Under the pieces are notes generated by a model. It made no database searches, was not told where the DNA came from, and saw only the letters and a program-made list of their open reading frames with translations. Shown piece by piece: positions 8,919 through 17,691 of a stretch of 64,000 nt of DNA. Location: contig JAEYDD010000075.1 of assembly GCA_023404095.1 (NCBI GenBank), positions 124,001 through 188,000 on the forward strand, in the 5' to 3' direction. Source of the stretch: Pseudomonadota bacterium. Lineage in GTDB: Bacteria; Pseudomonadota; Alphaproteobacteria; Rhizobiales; Rhizobiaceae. The translations under genes were made by a program, and so were the position numbers. Position 1 is the stretch's first letter. Each line of letters begins with the position of its first letter.

Positions 8919-9548
8919 ATGGACGGCGTCACAGTCATCGATCACCCGCTCGTGCAGCACAAGCTGACCATCATGCGCAAGAAGGACACTTCCACCGGCA
9001 GCTTCCGCCGGCTGCTGCGCGAGATCTCGACGCTGCTCTGCTACGAGGTCACGCGTGATCTCGAACTGACCACCGAGCGCATCGAAACGCCGCTGCAGAC
9101 GATCGATGCGCCGGTCCTCGAAGGCAAGAAGCTGGTTTTCGCCTCGATCCTGCGCGCCGGCAACGGCCTTCTGGAGGGCATGCTGGAACTCGTCCCCTCC
9201 GCCCGCGTCTCGCATATCGGTGTCTACCGCGACCACGAGACGCTCGAGGCCGTCGAGTACTTCTTCAAGGCGCCGGACCTTCTGAACGAACGCCTCATCA
9301 TCGTCGTCGATCCCATGCTGGCGACCGGAAACTCCGCGATCGCCGCAATCGAGAAGCTGAAGGAGCGCGGCGCCACCAACATCCGCTTCCTGTGCCTGCT
9401 GGCCGCACCCGAGGGCATCCGCAATTTCCGCGCCGCCCATCCGGACGTCCCGGTCTATACCGCCTCCATCGACAGCCACCTGAACGAAAAGGGCTACATC
9501 ATGCCGGGCCTCGGCGACGCCGGTGACCGCATGTACGGTACCAAGTGA
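8919..9548 (+). CDS. upp: Uracil phosphoribosyltransferase
   Basis: Salvages uracil to UMP using PRPP. The PRPP-binding loop VVDPMLATGNS (about residues 130-139) and the uracil-binding C-terminal PGLGDAGDRMYGTK are clear. The ATG at 8919 gives the family-typical 209 residues and has GGAAGG upstream. An in-frame ATG at 8901, with a GAAGGG site, would add six residues and cannot be excluded. It is separated from add by 118 bases, so it may have its own promoter as well as read-through from deoB-add. Confidence 0.97.
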   Translation: MDGVTVIDHPLVQHKLTIMRKKDTSTGSFRRLLREISTLLCYEVTRDLELTTERIETPLQTIDAPVLEGKKLVFASILRAGNGLLEGMLELVPSARVSHIGVYRDHETLEAVEYFFKAPDLLNERLIIVVDPMLATGNSAIAAIEKLKERGATNIRFLCLLAAPEGIRNFRAAHPDVPVYTASIDSHLNEKGYIMPGLGDAGDRMYGTK

Positions 9549-9718
9549 GCGCTTTAACGGTCCGTTAGTCACGTCTTTCATTGGGTGTGGCGAAATGGAA
9601 CGCCCGCGCCGGTTCTTTCTGGTCCGTCAACCCGCGCATGGTCTACTGCCGGCATCCGCCCGGGGAGCCTTCCATTCGGAGCTCGCCCGGGTCGGGGATG
9701 ATTCCCGAAGGAGATGCC

Positions 9719-10249
9719 ATGTTCGCTCGCAGTCTGTTCGTGGTCGCGGCCGTTGCAGTCGCAGCCGTCTATGTGCCCGGGTTGGCCGGCGCATACCTCG
9801 CTCCAGATGAGGGACCGGACAAGGCGAAAACGGCTGCAGCGCAGGCACAACCGGTATCGACCGCACGCTACACCGGTAACCGTGGCGTGACGCTTAAAGC
9901 CGACGACAGGGGACATTTCTCCGGGCTATTCACCATCAACGGCCGCAAGGTCGAAGGCATGGTCGATACCGGCGCCAGCATGGTCGCCATCAATCTTTCG
10001 ACCGCCGAGCGACTTGGTTTTTCCCGGAACAAGCTCGAATTCCGCTATGCCGTTAACACCGCCAACGGCCGGGCGCGGGCCGCCTATGTGCGCCTGGACA
10101 GCGTCGACATTGGCACCATCACGGTTTCCAACGTCGGCGCGATGGTGCTGGATGACAAGTCGCTGCACGGAACGCTCATCGGGATGACCTTCCTGAAGGG
10201 GCTTTCCTCCTATCAGGTGGACGGCAGCAGCATGCGGCTCATCCGCTGA
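9719..10249 (+). CDS. Membrane-anchored retropepsin-like aspartic protease (clan AA)
   Basis: A 176-residue protein of the bacterial retropepsin-like family (TIGR02281 type). An N-terminal hydrophobic segment of about 20 residues is followed by an Ala/Gln-rich linker and one protease domain with the catalytic motif MVDTGASMVAI (Asp83) and the flap and C-terminal GMTFLKGLSSYQ. One catalytic Asp per chain means it would work as a dimer, probably in the periplasm. The ATG at 9719 follows a strong GAAGGAG site. The gene ends 11 bases inside the 3' end of the convergent deoA. I see no link to nucleoside metabolism. Confidence 0.85.
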   Translation: MFARSLFVVAAVAVAAVYVPGLAGAYLAPDEGPDKAKTAAAQAQPVSTARYTGNRGVTLKADDRGHFSGLFTINGRKVEGMVDTGASMVAINLSTAERLGFSRNKLEFRYAVNTANGRARAAYVRLDSVDIGTITVSNVGAMVLDDKSLHGTLIGMTFLKGLSSYQVDGSSMRLIR

Positions 10250-11552
10250 TCCGGCTGACGATCGGATAGTCCGGCAGGGGGGCTGCGTCCTCGATCGTAT
10301 AAAGGGTGCGCAGACGCGCGGCGCCGGCCTCGGCCTCTTCCTGTGAACGCGCGTGCACGCGACCGAGTTCGTCGCCTTTCTCCAGGTGCGAACCAAGCGG
10401 AAGCAAGCGGTCGAAGCCGACGCGGTGGTCGATCGCCTGATCCGGCCTGGTCCGGCCGCCGCCGAGCTCGATCACCGCCAGGCCTATGCCGCGCGTATCG
10501 CAGGATGCGACGTAGCCCGCTGTGTCGGCCGTGACCGGCAGGATGACCGGCGCTCTCGCAAGCCAGCGTGACGGCTGGTCCAGCAGCCGTGCAGGCCCGC
10601 CGAGCAGGAACACCATCTTCGAGAACGTCTCGGCCGCACTTCCGTCCGCAAGTGCCCGTTGGGCACGCCCATGTGCGGCGGCCGCATCTGCTTCGACACC
10701 TGCGCTGACCAGCATCTCGGCGGCCAGAGCGAGCACGACGCGTTCGAGCCGCGTGCCTTTCTTCGCCCCTTTCAGGACGTCGATGCAGTTTTCGACCTCG
10801 ACCACGTTGCCGACAGCATCGGCCAGGGGCTGGTTCATATCGGTGATCAGCGCCGTCGTCGGCAGGCCGGCACCGTTTGCGACCTCCACGAGCGCGTGCG
10901 CCAGCCGTTCCGCATCCGCGCGGCTGGTCATGAAGGCTCCGTTACCGAGCTTGACGTCGAGGACGAGAGATTGCAGGCCGGCTGCAAGCTTCTTGGACAG
11001 GATCGAGGCGGTGATCAGCGGAACCGAATCGACCGTCGCGGTGACGTCGCGTATCGCATAGAGCCGCCTGTCGGCCGGCGCCAGCGCAGCACTCTGGCCG
11101 ACGATCGCGCAACCCGCTTCCCTCACCGCCTTGCGAAAGAGGCTGGGCGCAGGTTCGATCGTGTAGCCGGGGATTGATTCCAGCTTGTCGAGCGTGCCGC
11201 CGGTATGGCCGAGCCCGCGGCCGGAGATCATCGGCACGGCCAGCCCGCAGGCGGCCGCGATCGGTGCCAGCATCAGCGAGACGTTGTCGCCGACCCCGCC
11301 GGTCGAATGCTTGTCTGCCACCGGCCGGTCGATGTCGCGCCAATCGAGTACGTCGCCGGAATCGCGCATGGCTTCGGTCAGCGCGACCGTTTCGCGTGCA
11401 TCCATGCCGCGGAACCAGATGGCCATGGCAAAGGCGGCGATCTGGCCCTCGCTTGCGGTGCCATTGGTCAGCGCCCGGATGAAGCCGGAAATCTCCTGCG
11501 CCTGGAGCACCTCCCCGTCGCGTTTGCGCCGTATGATCTCCTGCGGCAGCAT
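10239..11552 (-). CDS. deoA: Thymidine phosphorylase
   Basis: Phosphorolyses thymidine and deoxyuridine to the base and deoxyribose 1-phosphate. The 437-residue protein shows the pyrimidine nucleoside phosphorylase pattern: the phosphate-binding KHSTGGVGDNVSLMLAP (from Lys81), the signature MISGRGLGHTGGTLDKLE, and a C-terminal glycyl-radical-transferase-like domain. It is the last gene of the minus-strand importer/salvage operon, two bases after deoC, and its 3' end overlaps the convergent protease gene by 11 bases. Confidence 0.96.
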   Translation of the reverse strand: MLPQEIIRRKRDGEVLQAQEISGFIRALTNGTASEGQIAAFAMAIWFRGMDARETVALTEAMRDSGDVLDWRDIDRPVADKHSTGGVGDNVSLMLAPIAAACGLAVPMISGRGLGHTGGTLDKLESIPGYTIEPAPSLFRKAVREAGCAIVGQSAALAPADRRLYAIRDVTATVDSVPLITASILSKKLAAGLQSLVLDVKLGNGAFMTSRADAERLAHALVEVANGAGLPTTALITDMNQPLADAVGNVVEVENCIDVLKGAKKGTRLERVVLALAAEMLVSAGVEADAAAAHGRAQRALADGSAAETFSKMVFLLGGPARLLDQPSRWLARAPVILPVTADTAGYVASCDTRGIGLAVIELGGGRTRPDQAIDHRVGFDRLLPLGSHLEKGDELGRVHARSQEEAEAGAARLRTLYTIEDAAPLPDYPIVSRISG

Positions 11553-11554
11553 CG

Positions 11555-12328
11555 TCAGTAGACTGCGCTGTGCGTGCCGGATTCTCGTCCCTCGAGCACG
11601 GCGACGATATCGCCCAGAAGCCCGGAGGCCCCGAAACGGAAGGTGGACGGCATCGCCCAGTCGGGACCGTGGATGGTGGCGGCGAGGTTGAGATAGAGTG
11701 CAGCCTCGCCGACGGTCCGCACGCCGCCGGCAGGCTTGAAGCCGACGTTGCGGCCGCTTTCGCGGATTGCGTTGAGCATGATGTCTGCGGCTTCCAGCGT
11801 CGCGTTCACTGCTACCTTGCCGGTCGAGGTCTTGATGAAGTCGGTGCCCGACGAGATCGCCAGATGCGAGGCGTTGCGGATAAGGTCGCGGTCCTTCAAT
11901 TCCCCGGTCTCAAGGATGGTCTTCAGCGTCACAGGCGGCGGGCAGGCTTCCCTGACGGCGCGGATCATCTGCCGCACCGCATCCTCGTTTCCGGCGATCA
12001 GCGCCTTGTAGGGGATGACGAGATCGATTTCGTCCGCGCCGTCTGCGATTGCCTGCCGCGTCTCGGTAACGACCGCATCGACCGGAAGGTCGCCGGACGG
12101 GAAGTTGACAACGGTTGCAATCCGGATGGCACTGCCGGGGCCGAGCAGCTCTCGCGCCTGCGCGACGAAACGCGGCCAGATGCAGATTGCGGCCGTCGGG
12201 CCGAACGGGGTGTTGGCCTGCCGGCACAATGCCTCGATCGCGGCGGCGTCGCAATCGTCGGAAAGGTCCGTCAGGTCGAGCAGCGAAAGCGCCTTGGCGG
12301 CGACGAGGCGGGGCGTGGCTTCATTCAT
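11555..12328 (-). CDS. deoC: Deoxyribose-phosphate aldolase
   Basis: Cleaves deoxyribose 5-phosphate to glyceraldehyde 3-phosphate and acetaldehyde, the last step of deoxynucleoside catabolism. The 257-residue class I aldolase has the Schiff-base lysine in DFIKTSTGK (Lys166) and the second active-site lysine in GFKPAGGVR (Lys198), plus DLVIPYKAL. The start at 12328 follows a GGAGAG site and overlaps the end of punA by eight bases. Upstream in-frame residues look like translated punA sequence in another frame. Confidence 0.96.
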   Translation of the reverse strand: MNEATPRLVAAKALSLLDLTDLSDDCDAAAIEALCRQANTPFGPTAAICIWPRFVAQARELLGPGSAIRIATVVNFPSGDLPVDAVVTETRQAIADGADEIDLVIPYKALIAGNEDAVRQMIRAVREACPPPVTLKTILETGELKDRDLIRNASHLAISSGTDFIKTSTGKVAVNATLEAADIMLNAIRESGRNVGFKPAGGVRTVGEAALYLNLAATIHGPDWAMPSTFRFGASGLLGDIVAVLEGRESGTHSAVY

Positions 12329-13130
12329 CGGCATTCTCTCCGGCCGCGACCATTTCGGCGAGGATGGCGGCGAGCCGCGCCCCGCCGACCGGGGCCATGT
12401 CCTTCGTTTCATGGTGGCTGAGTTCGGCCCCGGTCATGCCGGCGCCGTAGTTGGTAATGACGGACGCTGCTGCCACCTTCAGACCGAGGAACCGGGCGAT
12501 CAGGACCTCCGGCACGGTCGACATGCCAACGGCGTCGGCACCCAGCACCCGCGCCATGCGGATTTCCGCCGGCGTCTCGAAGCTCGGGCCGGAAAACCAC
12601 ATGTAAACACCCTGATGCAGCGGCGTCCCCGTCTTCTGCGCCGCCGCTTCCATCTGCGCCGCCAGTCCGACGTCGTAGGCGTTGGTCATGCCGACGAAGC
12701 GGTCGTCGCTTTCCACGCCGATCAGCGGGTGTGCGCCGGAAAAATTGATGTGGTCCGAAATGCGCATCACAGAGCCGGGCGGCATGTCTTCGCGCAGGGA
12801 GCCCGCAGAATTGGTCAGGATCAGCGAGGTGACGCCGAGCCCCTTCAGGACCTCGATCGGTCCGCGCATCGCGTTTGCATCACCCTTTTCGTAATAGTGC
12901 ACCCGACCCGACAGCATGATGACCGGAACGCCGCGCAAGAGGCCGATCACCATCTCGCCGGCATGGCCGGAAACGGAGCTTGCGGGAAAGCTCGGAAGCT
13001 CCGAATAGGGAATGCGGACACCGCCTTCCACAGCATCCACCAGCGAGCCCAGACCGGAGCCGAGCACGATGCCGAAACGTGGAGCCAATCCGCCAAGGCG
13101 CGGTACAAGGTGGTCGAGCGCAGCCCTCAT
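12321..13130 (-). CDS. punA: Purine-nucleoside phosphorylase (trimeric, PNP/XapA type)
   Basis: Phosphorolyses purine nucleosides to base and (deoxy)ribose 1-phosphate. The 269-residue sequence carries the trimeric PNP signatures: GIVLGSGLG for phosphate binding, HAGEMVIG, GRVHYYEKG, the TNSAGSL loop, FSGPSFETPAEIR with the catalytic Glu, VGMSTVPE and the base-binding ITNYGAGM with Asn. It overlaps cdd by four bases (ATGA) and deoC by eight. Whether it prefers xanthosine or guanosine/inosine cannot be told by eye. Confidence 0.94.
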   Translation of the reverse strand: MRAALDHLVPRLGGLAPRFGIVLGSGLGSLVDAVEGGVRIPYSELPSFPASSVSGHAGEMVIGLLRGVPVIMLSGRVHYYEKGDANAMRGPIEVLKGLGVTSLILTNSAGSLREDMPPGSVMRISDHINFSGAHPLIGVESDDRFVGMTNAYDVGLAAQMEAAAQKTGTPLHQGVYMWFSGPSFETPAEIRMARVLGADAVGMSTVPEVLIARFLGLKVAAASVITNYGAGMTGAELSHHETKDMAPVGGARLAAILAEMVAAGENADE

Positions 13131-13519
13131 CCGATGATCTCCGTCTTAAAGCCGTGCGGCAGCAGCTCGTTCATCGTCATGGTCTCCTTCACCCCGGTCT
13201 CGTCGCAGAGATAGATGCGCGTCGAAGGCGAGGCAAACTCGGCGATTTTCTGCCGGCAGCCGCCGCACGGCGGGCAGAGTGGCAGCTTTTCGGCGATGAC
13301 GGCGATTTCGAGGATCTTCTTCGCCCCACCCATGATCATGGCGCCGATCGCCGTCGGCTCGGCGCACCAGCCCTGCGGGAACGAGATGTTTTCGATGTTG
13401 GCGCCGGCATAGACCTTGCCGTCATCGGCACGGATCGCAGCCCCCACCGGAAACTTCGAATAGGGCGCATGTGCGAACGCCATGGCGCCGCGCGCCGCTT
13501 CGAACAGGTCGTGGGACAT
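13127..13519 (-). CDS. cdd: Cytidine deaminase
   Basis: Deaminates (deoxy)cytidine to (deoxy)uridine. The 130-residue tetrameric-type enzyme has the zinc and catalytic motifs CAEPTA (Cys52, Glu54) and PPCGGC (Cys85, Cys88), and the substrate-binding PVGAAIR and GANIENISFP segments. It lies four bases downstream of a permease gene and overlaps punA, so uptake and deamination are co-expressed. Confidence 0.97.
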   Translation of the reverse strand: MSHDLFEAARGAMAFAHAPYSKFPVGAAIRADDGKVYAGANIENISFPQGWCAEPTAIGAMIMGGAKKILEIAVIAEKLPLCPPCGGCRQKIAEFASPSTRIYLCDETGVKETMTMNELLPHGFKTEIIG

Positions 13520-13523
13520 GGAC

Positions 13524-14501
13524 TTATCGCTCCTTCACATAGGGGACGCCGCCGGCCTTGGGTGGAATGGCCTTGCCGATGAAGCCGGCCAGCAGAATGA
13601 CGGTGAGGATATAGGGCAGCGCCTGCATCAGTTGTACCGGCACCTTGCCGATCAGCGGCAGCGGCGTGCTCTGGTAGCGGATGGCAAAGGCATCGAGGAA
13701 GCCGAACAGCAGGCAGGCGAACATGACGGGCACTGGCCGCCACTTGGCGAAGATCAGCGCGGCAAGCGCGATATAGCCCTTGCCGGCGGTCATGCCCTTG
13801 GTCCAGCCGGCATTGGCGGCGAGCGACAGGTAGGCGCCGGCGATGCCGCACAGGATGCCGCAGCAGATGACGGCGCGGTAGCGCATCCAGATCACCGAAA
13901 TGCCGGCCGTGTCGACCGCCCCGGGATTTTCTCCGACGGCCCGCAGCCGCAGGCCGAAGCGGGTGCGATAGAGGATCCACCAGCTTGCGGGCACCATCAG
14001 GAAAGCGAGGTAGGTCAGCGCCTGGTGGCCGGAGATGAGGTCGGCGTAGATCGGGCCGAGCAACGGTATGCCGCGCAGTTCCTCGGCAAAGGGCAGGTCG
14101 ATCGCCTGGAAGCGGGCGCCTTCGGAAAGCGCAGGGGTCCGGCCCCCCTGCCGGAACCAGGCTTCGCCGAGGATGACGGTGGAGCCGGCGACGATGAAGT
14201 TGATGGCGACGCCCGAGACGATCTGGTTGCCGCGCTGGGTGATCGAGGCATAGCCGTGCACCAGCGACAGGAGCACCGACACGACGACGGCGGCCAGAAG
14301 CCCGGCCATCGCCGACTGCGCGACGAAGGCGACACAGCCGGCGGCAAAGGCGCCGCCGAGCATCTTGCCTTCGAGGCCGATGTCGAAGACGCCGGCGCGT
14401 TCGGTGAAGAGGCCGGCAAGGGCAGCAAGGATCAGCGGCGTCGAAAGCCGCACCGTCGACTGCGCGAGTTCAAGGAAGAGCTGAAAATAGTCCACGATCA
14501 T
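13524..14501 (-). CDS. ABC nucleoside importer, permease subunit 1
   Basis: A 325-residue inner-membrane permease of the BPD_transp_2 (PF02653) family, the class that pairs with BmpA/Med-type nucleoside-binding proteins. Multiple membrane segments are present, with the typical ERAGVFDIGLEGKMLGGAFAA near residues 49-70 and WRYRAVICCGILCGIAGAYLSL-like pattern in the second half. It overlaps the upstream permease by four bases and is followed at once by cdd. The nucleoside substrate is inferred from the salvage genes in the same operon. Confidence 0.9.
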   Translation of the reverse strand: MIVDYFQLFLELAQSTVRLSTPLILAALAGLFTERAGVFDIGLEGKMLGGAFAAGCVAFVAQSAMAGLLAAVVVSVLLSLVHGYASITQRGNQIVSGVAINFIVAGSTVILGEAWFRQGGRTPALSEGARFQAIDLPFAEELRGIPLLGPIYADLISGHQALTYLAFLMVPASWWILYRTRFGLRLRAVGENPGAVDTAGISVIWMRYRAVICCGILCGIAGAYLSLAANAGWTKGMTAGKGYIALAALIFAKWRPVPVMFACLLFGFLDAFAIRYQSTPLPLIGKVPVQLMQALPYILTVILLAGFIGKAIPPKAGGVPYVKER

Positions 14502-15631
14502 GCCCCCTTGACGGCTGCTTGCGTGCGCCCGCGGCCGGAAAACGCGAGCACGGCACGGGTGATGGCGGGGCGGAACATGTGCTCCAGCGCTCCCGCGAAC
14601 AGGATCACCAGGCCCTGAATGATGACGATCATGTCGCGCGAGATCGAGGGCATCTCGAAAGCGATCTCGGCGCCGCCCTGGTAGAGGACGCCGAACAGGA
14701 TGGCTGCCGGGATGATGCCGGCCGGGTGCGAGCGGCCCATCAGCGCTACCGCGATGCCGACGAAGCCGGCCCCCTGCACGAAGTCGAGCTGCATGCGGTA
14801 CGTCTCGCCCATGATCGGGTTCAGGGCCATCATGCCGGCGAGCGCACCTGATATCATCATGGTGATGACGATGATGCGAGCCTCCTTGATGCCGGCGTAG
14901 CGGGCAGCCGAAGGGCTGTGGCCCATGGTGCGCATCTCATAGCCAAGCTTCGTCCGCCAGATCAGCACCCAGACACCGAAGCTTGCAGCCAGTGCCAGCA
15001 GGAAGGTGACGTTGAAGGGCGAGGTGCCGACGCTCAATCCGAAGATCGCCATCAGCCAGTCGAGCTTCGGCAACTGTCCGCCGGCGTCGAACGTGCGCGT
15101 TTCAAGCGACATCGAGCCCAGCGGTTTCAGCACCCGGTTGAGCATGTAGTTCATCAGGCTCGCGGCGATGAAGTTGAACATGATGGTGGTGATGACGATA
15201 TGGCTGCCGCGCTTGGCCTGGAACCAGCCGGGCAGGAAAGCCCAGGCCGCACCGAACAGCGCAGCACCCAGGATCGCAACCGGAAAGACCACGTACCATG
15301 GCATGAACCGGTCGAGCCAGAGGCAGGCGAGCGCGACGCCGATGCCGGCGACATAGGCCTGGCCCTCGCCGCCGATGTTGAACAGACCCGCATGGAAGGC
15401 GACGGCGACGGCCAGTCCCGTGAAGATGAAGGTGGTGGCGTAGTAGAGCGTGAAGCCGATATATTCGCCGCGCCCGAAGGCGCCGTTGAGCATGTGGTAG
15501 GCCGCTTCCAGCGGACTTTCGCCGACGAGCAGCACGACCAGGCCCGCGACGGCAAAGGCGACGACGAGATTGACGAGCGGGATGAGGCCGTATTCGACCC
15601 AGCCCGGCAGTTTCGCGTAAGGGGTGCTCAT
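14498..15631 (-). CDS. ABC nucleoside importer, permease subunit 2
   Basis: The second permease, 377 residues, larger than its partner as usual for this importer class. It has about ten hydrophobic segments and the family motif GLFNIGGEGQAYVAGIG near residue 85, plus a long periplasmic loop around KPLGSMSLETRTFDAGG. It overlaps both neighbours by four bases (ATGA), so the ATPase and both permeases are translationally coupled. Confidence 0.9.
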   Translation of the reverse strand: MSTPYAKLPGWVEYGLIPLVNLVVAFAVAGLVVLLVGESPLEAAYHMLNGAFGRGEYIGFTLYYATTFIFTGLAVAVAFHAGLFNIGGEGQAYVAGIGVALACLWLDRFMPWYVVFPVAILGAALFGAAWAFLPGWFQAKRGSHIVITTIMFNFIAASLMNYMLNRVLKPLGSMSLETRTFDAGGQLPKLDWLMAIFGLSVGTSPFNVTFLLALAASFGVWVLIWRTKLGYEMRTMGHSPSAARYAGIKEARIIVITMMISGALAGMMALNPIMGETYRMQLDFVQGAGFVGIAVALMGRSHPAGIIPAAILFGVLYQGGAEIAFEMPSISRDMIVIIQGLVILFAGALEHMFRPAITRAVLAFSGRGRTQAAVKGA

Positions 15632-17163
15632 TCGGCGGCCTCCTTCGGGCCTTCCACACCGGCCATCAACAGGCCGAGATCGCCTTCGGAGGCATCGGGC
15701 TTGCGTTCGCCGACGACACGGCCGGCAAACATCACGAGGATACGATCGGACAATGCCCTGATCTCGTCGAGCTCGACAGAGACGAGCAGCACGGCCTTGC
15801 CCTGGTCGCGCATCTCGATGATTCGCTTGTGGATGAACTCGATCGCGCCGACGTCGACGCCGCGGGTCGGCTGACCGATGATCAGCACGTCCGGATCGCG
15901 CTCCATCTCGCGGGAAAGCACGATCTTCTGCTGGTTGCCGCCCGAGAAATTGGCGGTCTTCAGCCGAGAATTCGGCGGGCGGATGTCGTACTTCTGGATG
16001 TTGGCTTCCGCGTCCGCCCGGATGGCGTCGATGTCGAGAACGAAGCCTTTGCGGTATTTCGGATCGTCGTGATAGCCGAGGATGGCGTTCTCGCTCTCCT
16101 CGAACTTCAGGACAAGGCCGACATGATGACGGTCTTCCGGGACATGGGCGAGCCCCCGCTGACGCAGCTCGGCCGGGTCGGCCTGGCCGGTGACGTCGAT
16201 CGCCTCGCCGTTCAAATGCACATTGCCTGACACGGCACGGCGAATGCCCGATATCGCCTCCAGCAGCTCCGACTGGCCATTGCCGGCGACGCCCGCAATG
16301 CCGACGATCTCGCCGGCGCGCAGTTCGAAGGAGACGTCGTCGACCATGGTCACGCCGCGGCCGTCGCGCACGGTCAGGTTCTTTACCGAAAGCTTAACGT
16401 CGCCCGGATGTGCCTCACCTTTTTCGACGCGGAGCAGCACCCGGCGACCCACCATCAGCTCGGCCAGTTCCTCAACAGAGGTCTTCGCGGTCTCGCGCGT
16501 CGCCACCATCTCCCCGCGGCGCATGACGGACACCTCGTCGGTAATCGCCATGATCTCGCGAAGCTTGTGGGTGATGAGGATGATTGTTTTTCCCTGGGCC
16601 TTCAGCTGCTCGAGGATGCGGAACAAATGGTCAGCCTCGGCCGGCGTCAGCACGCCCGTCGGTTCGTCCAGGATCAGAATGTCGGCCTTGCGATAGAGGG
16701 CTTTGAGGATTTCGACGCGCTGCTGCAAGCCTACCGGCAGTTCCTCGATCACGGCGTCCGGGTTGACGTCGAGCGCATATTCCCTCTCCAGCCGTTTCAG
16801 TTCGGCCCTGGCCTTGGAAATGCCGGCGTTCAGGATCCAGCTCTCCTCGGCCCCCAGCATGACGTTCTCCAGCACGGTGAAGTTCTCCACGAGCATGAAG
16901 TGCTGGTGGACCATACCGATGCCGGCCGTGATCGCCGTGTTGGGGTCGCGGATGTCGATGGCGCGGCCGTCGACCAGGATCTCGCCGCGGTCGGCCTGAT
17001 AGAAGCCGTAGAGGATCGACATCAGCGTCGACTTGCCGGCGCCGTTCTCGCCGATGATGCCGTGGATGGTCCCCTTCCGGACCTTCAGGTTGATGTCCTT
17101 GTTGGCATGGACGAGGCCGAAACTCTTGTCTATGCCTTTCAGTTCGATTGCCAATTCACCCAT
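15628..17163 (-). CDS. ABC nucleoside importer, duplicated ATP-binding subunit
   Basis: A 511-residue protein with two ABC domains in one chain, as in sugar and BmpA-type nucleoside importers. Domain 1: Walker A GENGAGKST (38-46), signature LPVGLQQRVEI and Walker B ILILDEPT. Domain 2: degenerate Walker A region (GVAGNGQSELL), signature NFSGGNQQKIVL and IIGQPTRGVDVG. Both the non-canonical first signature and the altered second Walker A are typical of the family. The ATG at 17163 is chosen because the match starts there; upstream codons are not conserved-looking. It is the first gene of the seven-gene operon. Confidence 0.93.
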   Translation of the reverse strand: MGELAIELKGIDKSFGLVHANKDINLKVRKGTIHGIIGENGAGKSTLMSILYGFYQADRGEILVDGRAIDIRDPNTAITAGIGMVHQHFMLVENFTVLENVMLGAEESWILNAGISKARAELKRLEREYALDVNPDAVIEELPVGLQQRVEILKALYRKADILILDEPTGVLTPAEADHLFRILEQLKAQGKTIILITHKLREIMAITDEVSVMRRGEMVATRETAKTSVEELAELMVGRRVLLRVEKGEAHPGDVKLSVKNLTVRDGRGVTMVDDVSFELRAGEIVGIAGVAGNGQSELLEAISGIRRAVSGNVHLNGEAIDVTGQADPAELRQRGLAHVPEDRHHVGLVLKFEESENAILGYHDDPKYRKGFVLDIDAIRADAEANIQKYDIRPPNSRLKTANFSGGNQQKIVLSREMERDPDVLIIGQPTRGVDVGAIEFIHKRIIEMRDQGKAVLLVSVELDEIRALSDRILVMFAGRVVGERKPDASEGDLGLLMAGVEGPKEAAE

Positions 17164-17390
17164 GACGATCCGTTGTTCTTGTGTGCCGAGGCCGTCTGCC
17201 TGTCGGAACCGACCGGCCCGGCTTTGGCGATTTCGCCGCGCCATTGGACGTGTCGTCCGCGCTTCAGTCTTGTTTCTTCCACAGCACTTGTCCAGCATCA
17301 TTGCGGCCGGCGCCGTCATTCGCTAGGGCGTCTCCTGCGACGATGAACGGCTCCAGATCGAACGCACAGAAGCGGAAGGCTGCCTGAACG

Positions 17391-17621
17391 ATGACCAATC
17401 CCCAGAACCCCGCCGCCGACAGCATCGGCCGCATGGCCGCTCTCGAAGAGCGTATCGCCCATCAGGACCGGACGATCGAGGAACTTTCCGACCAGTTGGC
17501 GGAGCAGTGGAAGGTAGTGGAGCAGATGCGTACCAAGCTGGACCATCTGGCCGAGCGCTTCCTCGTCGTTGAGGAGAATTCGCTCGAGGCTCCGGCCATC
17601 ACCCGCCCGCCGCACTATTGA
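17391..17621 (+). CDS. slyX: SlyX family protein
   Basis: A 76-residue acidic coiled-coil protein of unknown biochemical role. The SlyX pattern is clear: RMAALEERIAHQDRTIEELSDQL, a short hinge, then MRTKLDHLAERF and a Pro-rich tail ending RPPHY. It is transcribed on the plus strand between the two minus-strand halves of the nucleoside transport locus, an arrangement with no obvious functional meaning. Confidence 0.9.
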   Translation: MTNPQNPAADSIGRMAALEERIAHQDRTIEELSDQLAEQWKVVEQMRTKLDHLAERFLVVEENSLEAPAITRPPHY

Positions 17622-17641
17622 TGCCGTCGAAACGCAAGAAA

Positions 17642-17674
17642 AGCCCGCCGGATTCCTGCGGAAGCCGGCGGGCG
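17642..17674 (-). terminator. Rho-independent terminator of the binding-protein gene
   Basis: A nine-base-pair GC-rich stem (17643-17651 with 17665-17673), followed on the minus strand by TTTTCTT, lies 18 bases past the stop of the periplasmic binding-protein gene. On the plus strand it also follows slyX but has no good T-run. It separates the binding-protein transcript from the importer operon. Confidence 0.8.
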
Positions 17675-17691
17675 CTTCATTTCAACGGCAA

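Noticed and set aside
17164..17390. Purine or other riboswitch in front of the nucleoside importer operon
   Set aside because: No recognisable aptamer core could be found by eye in this gap or upstream of 18684.
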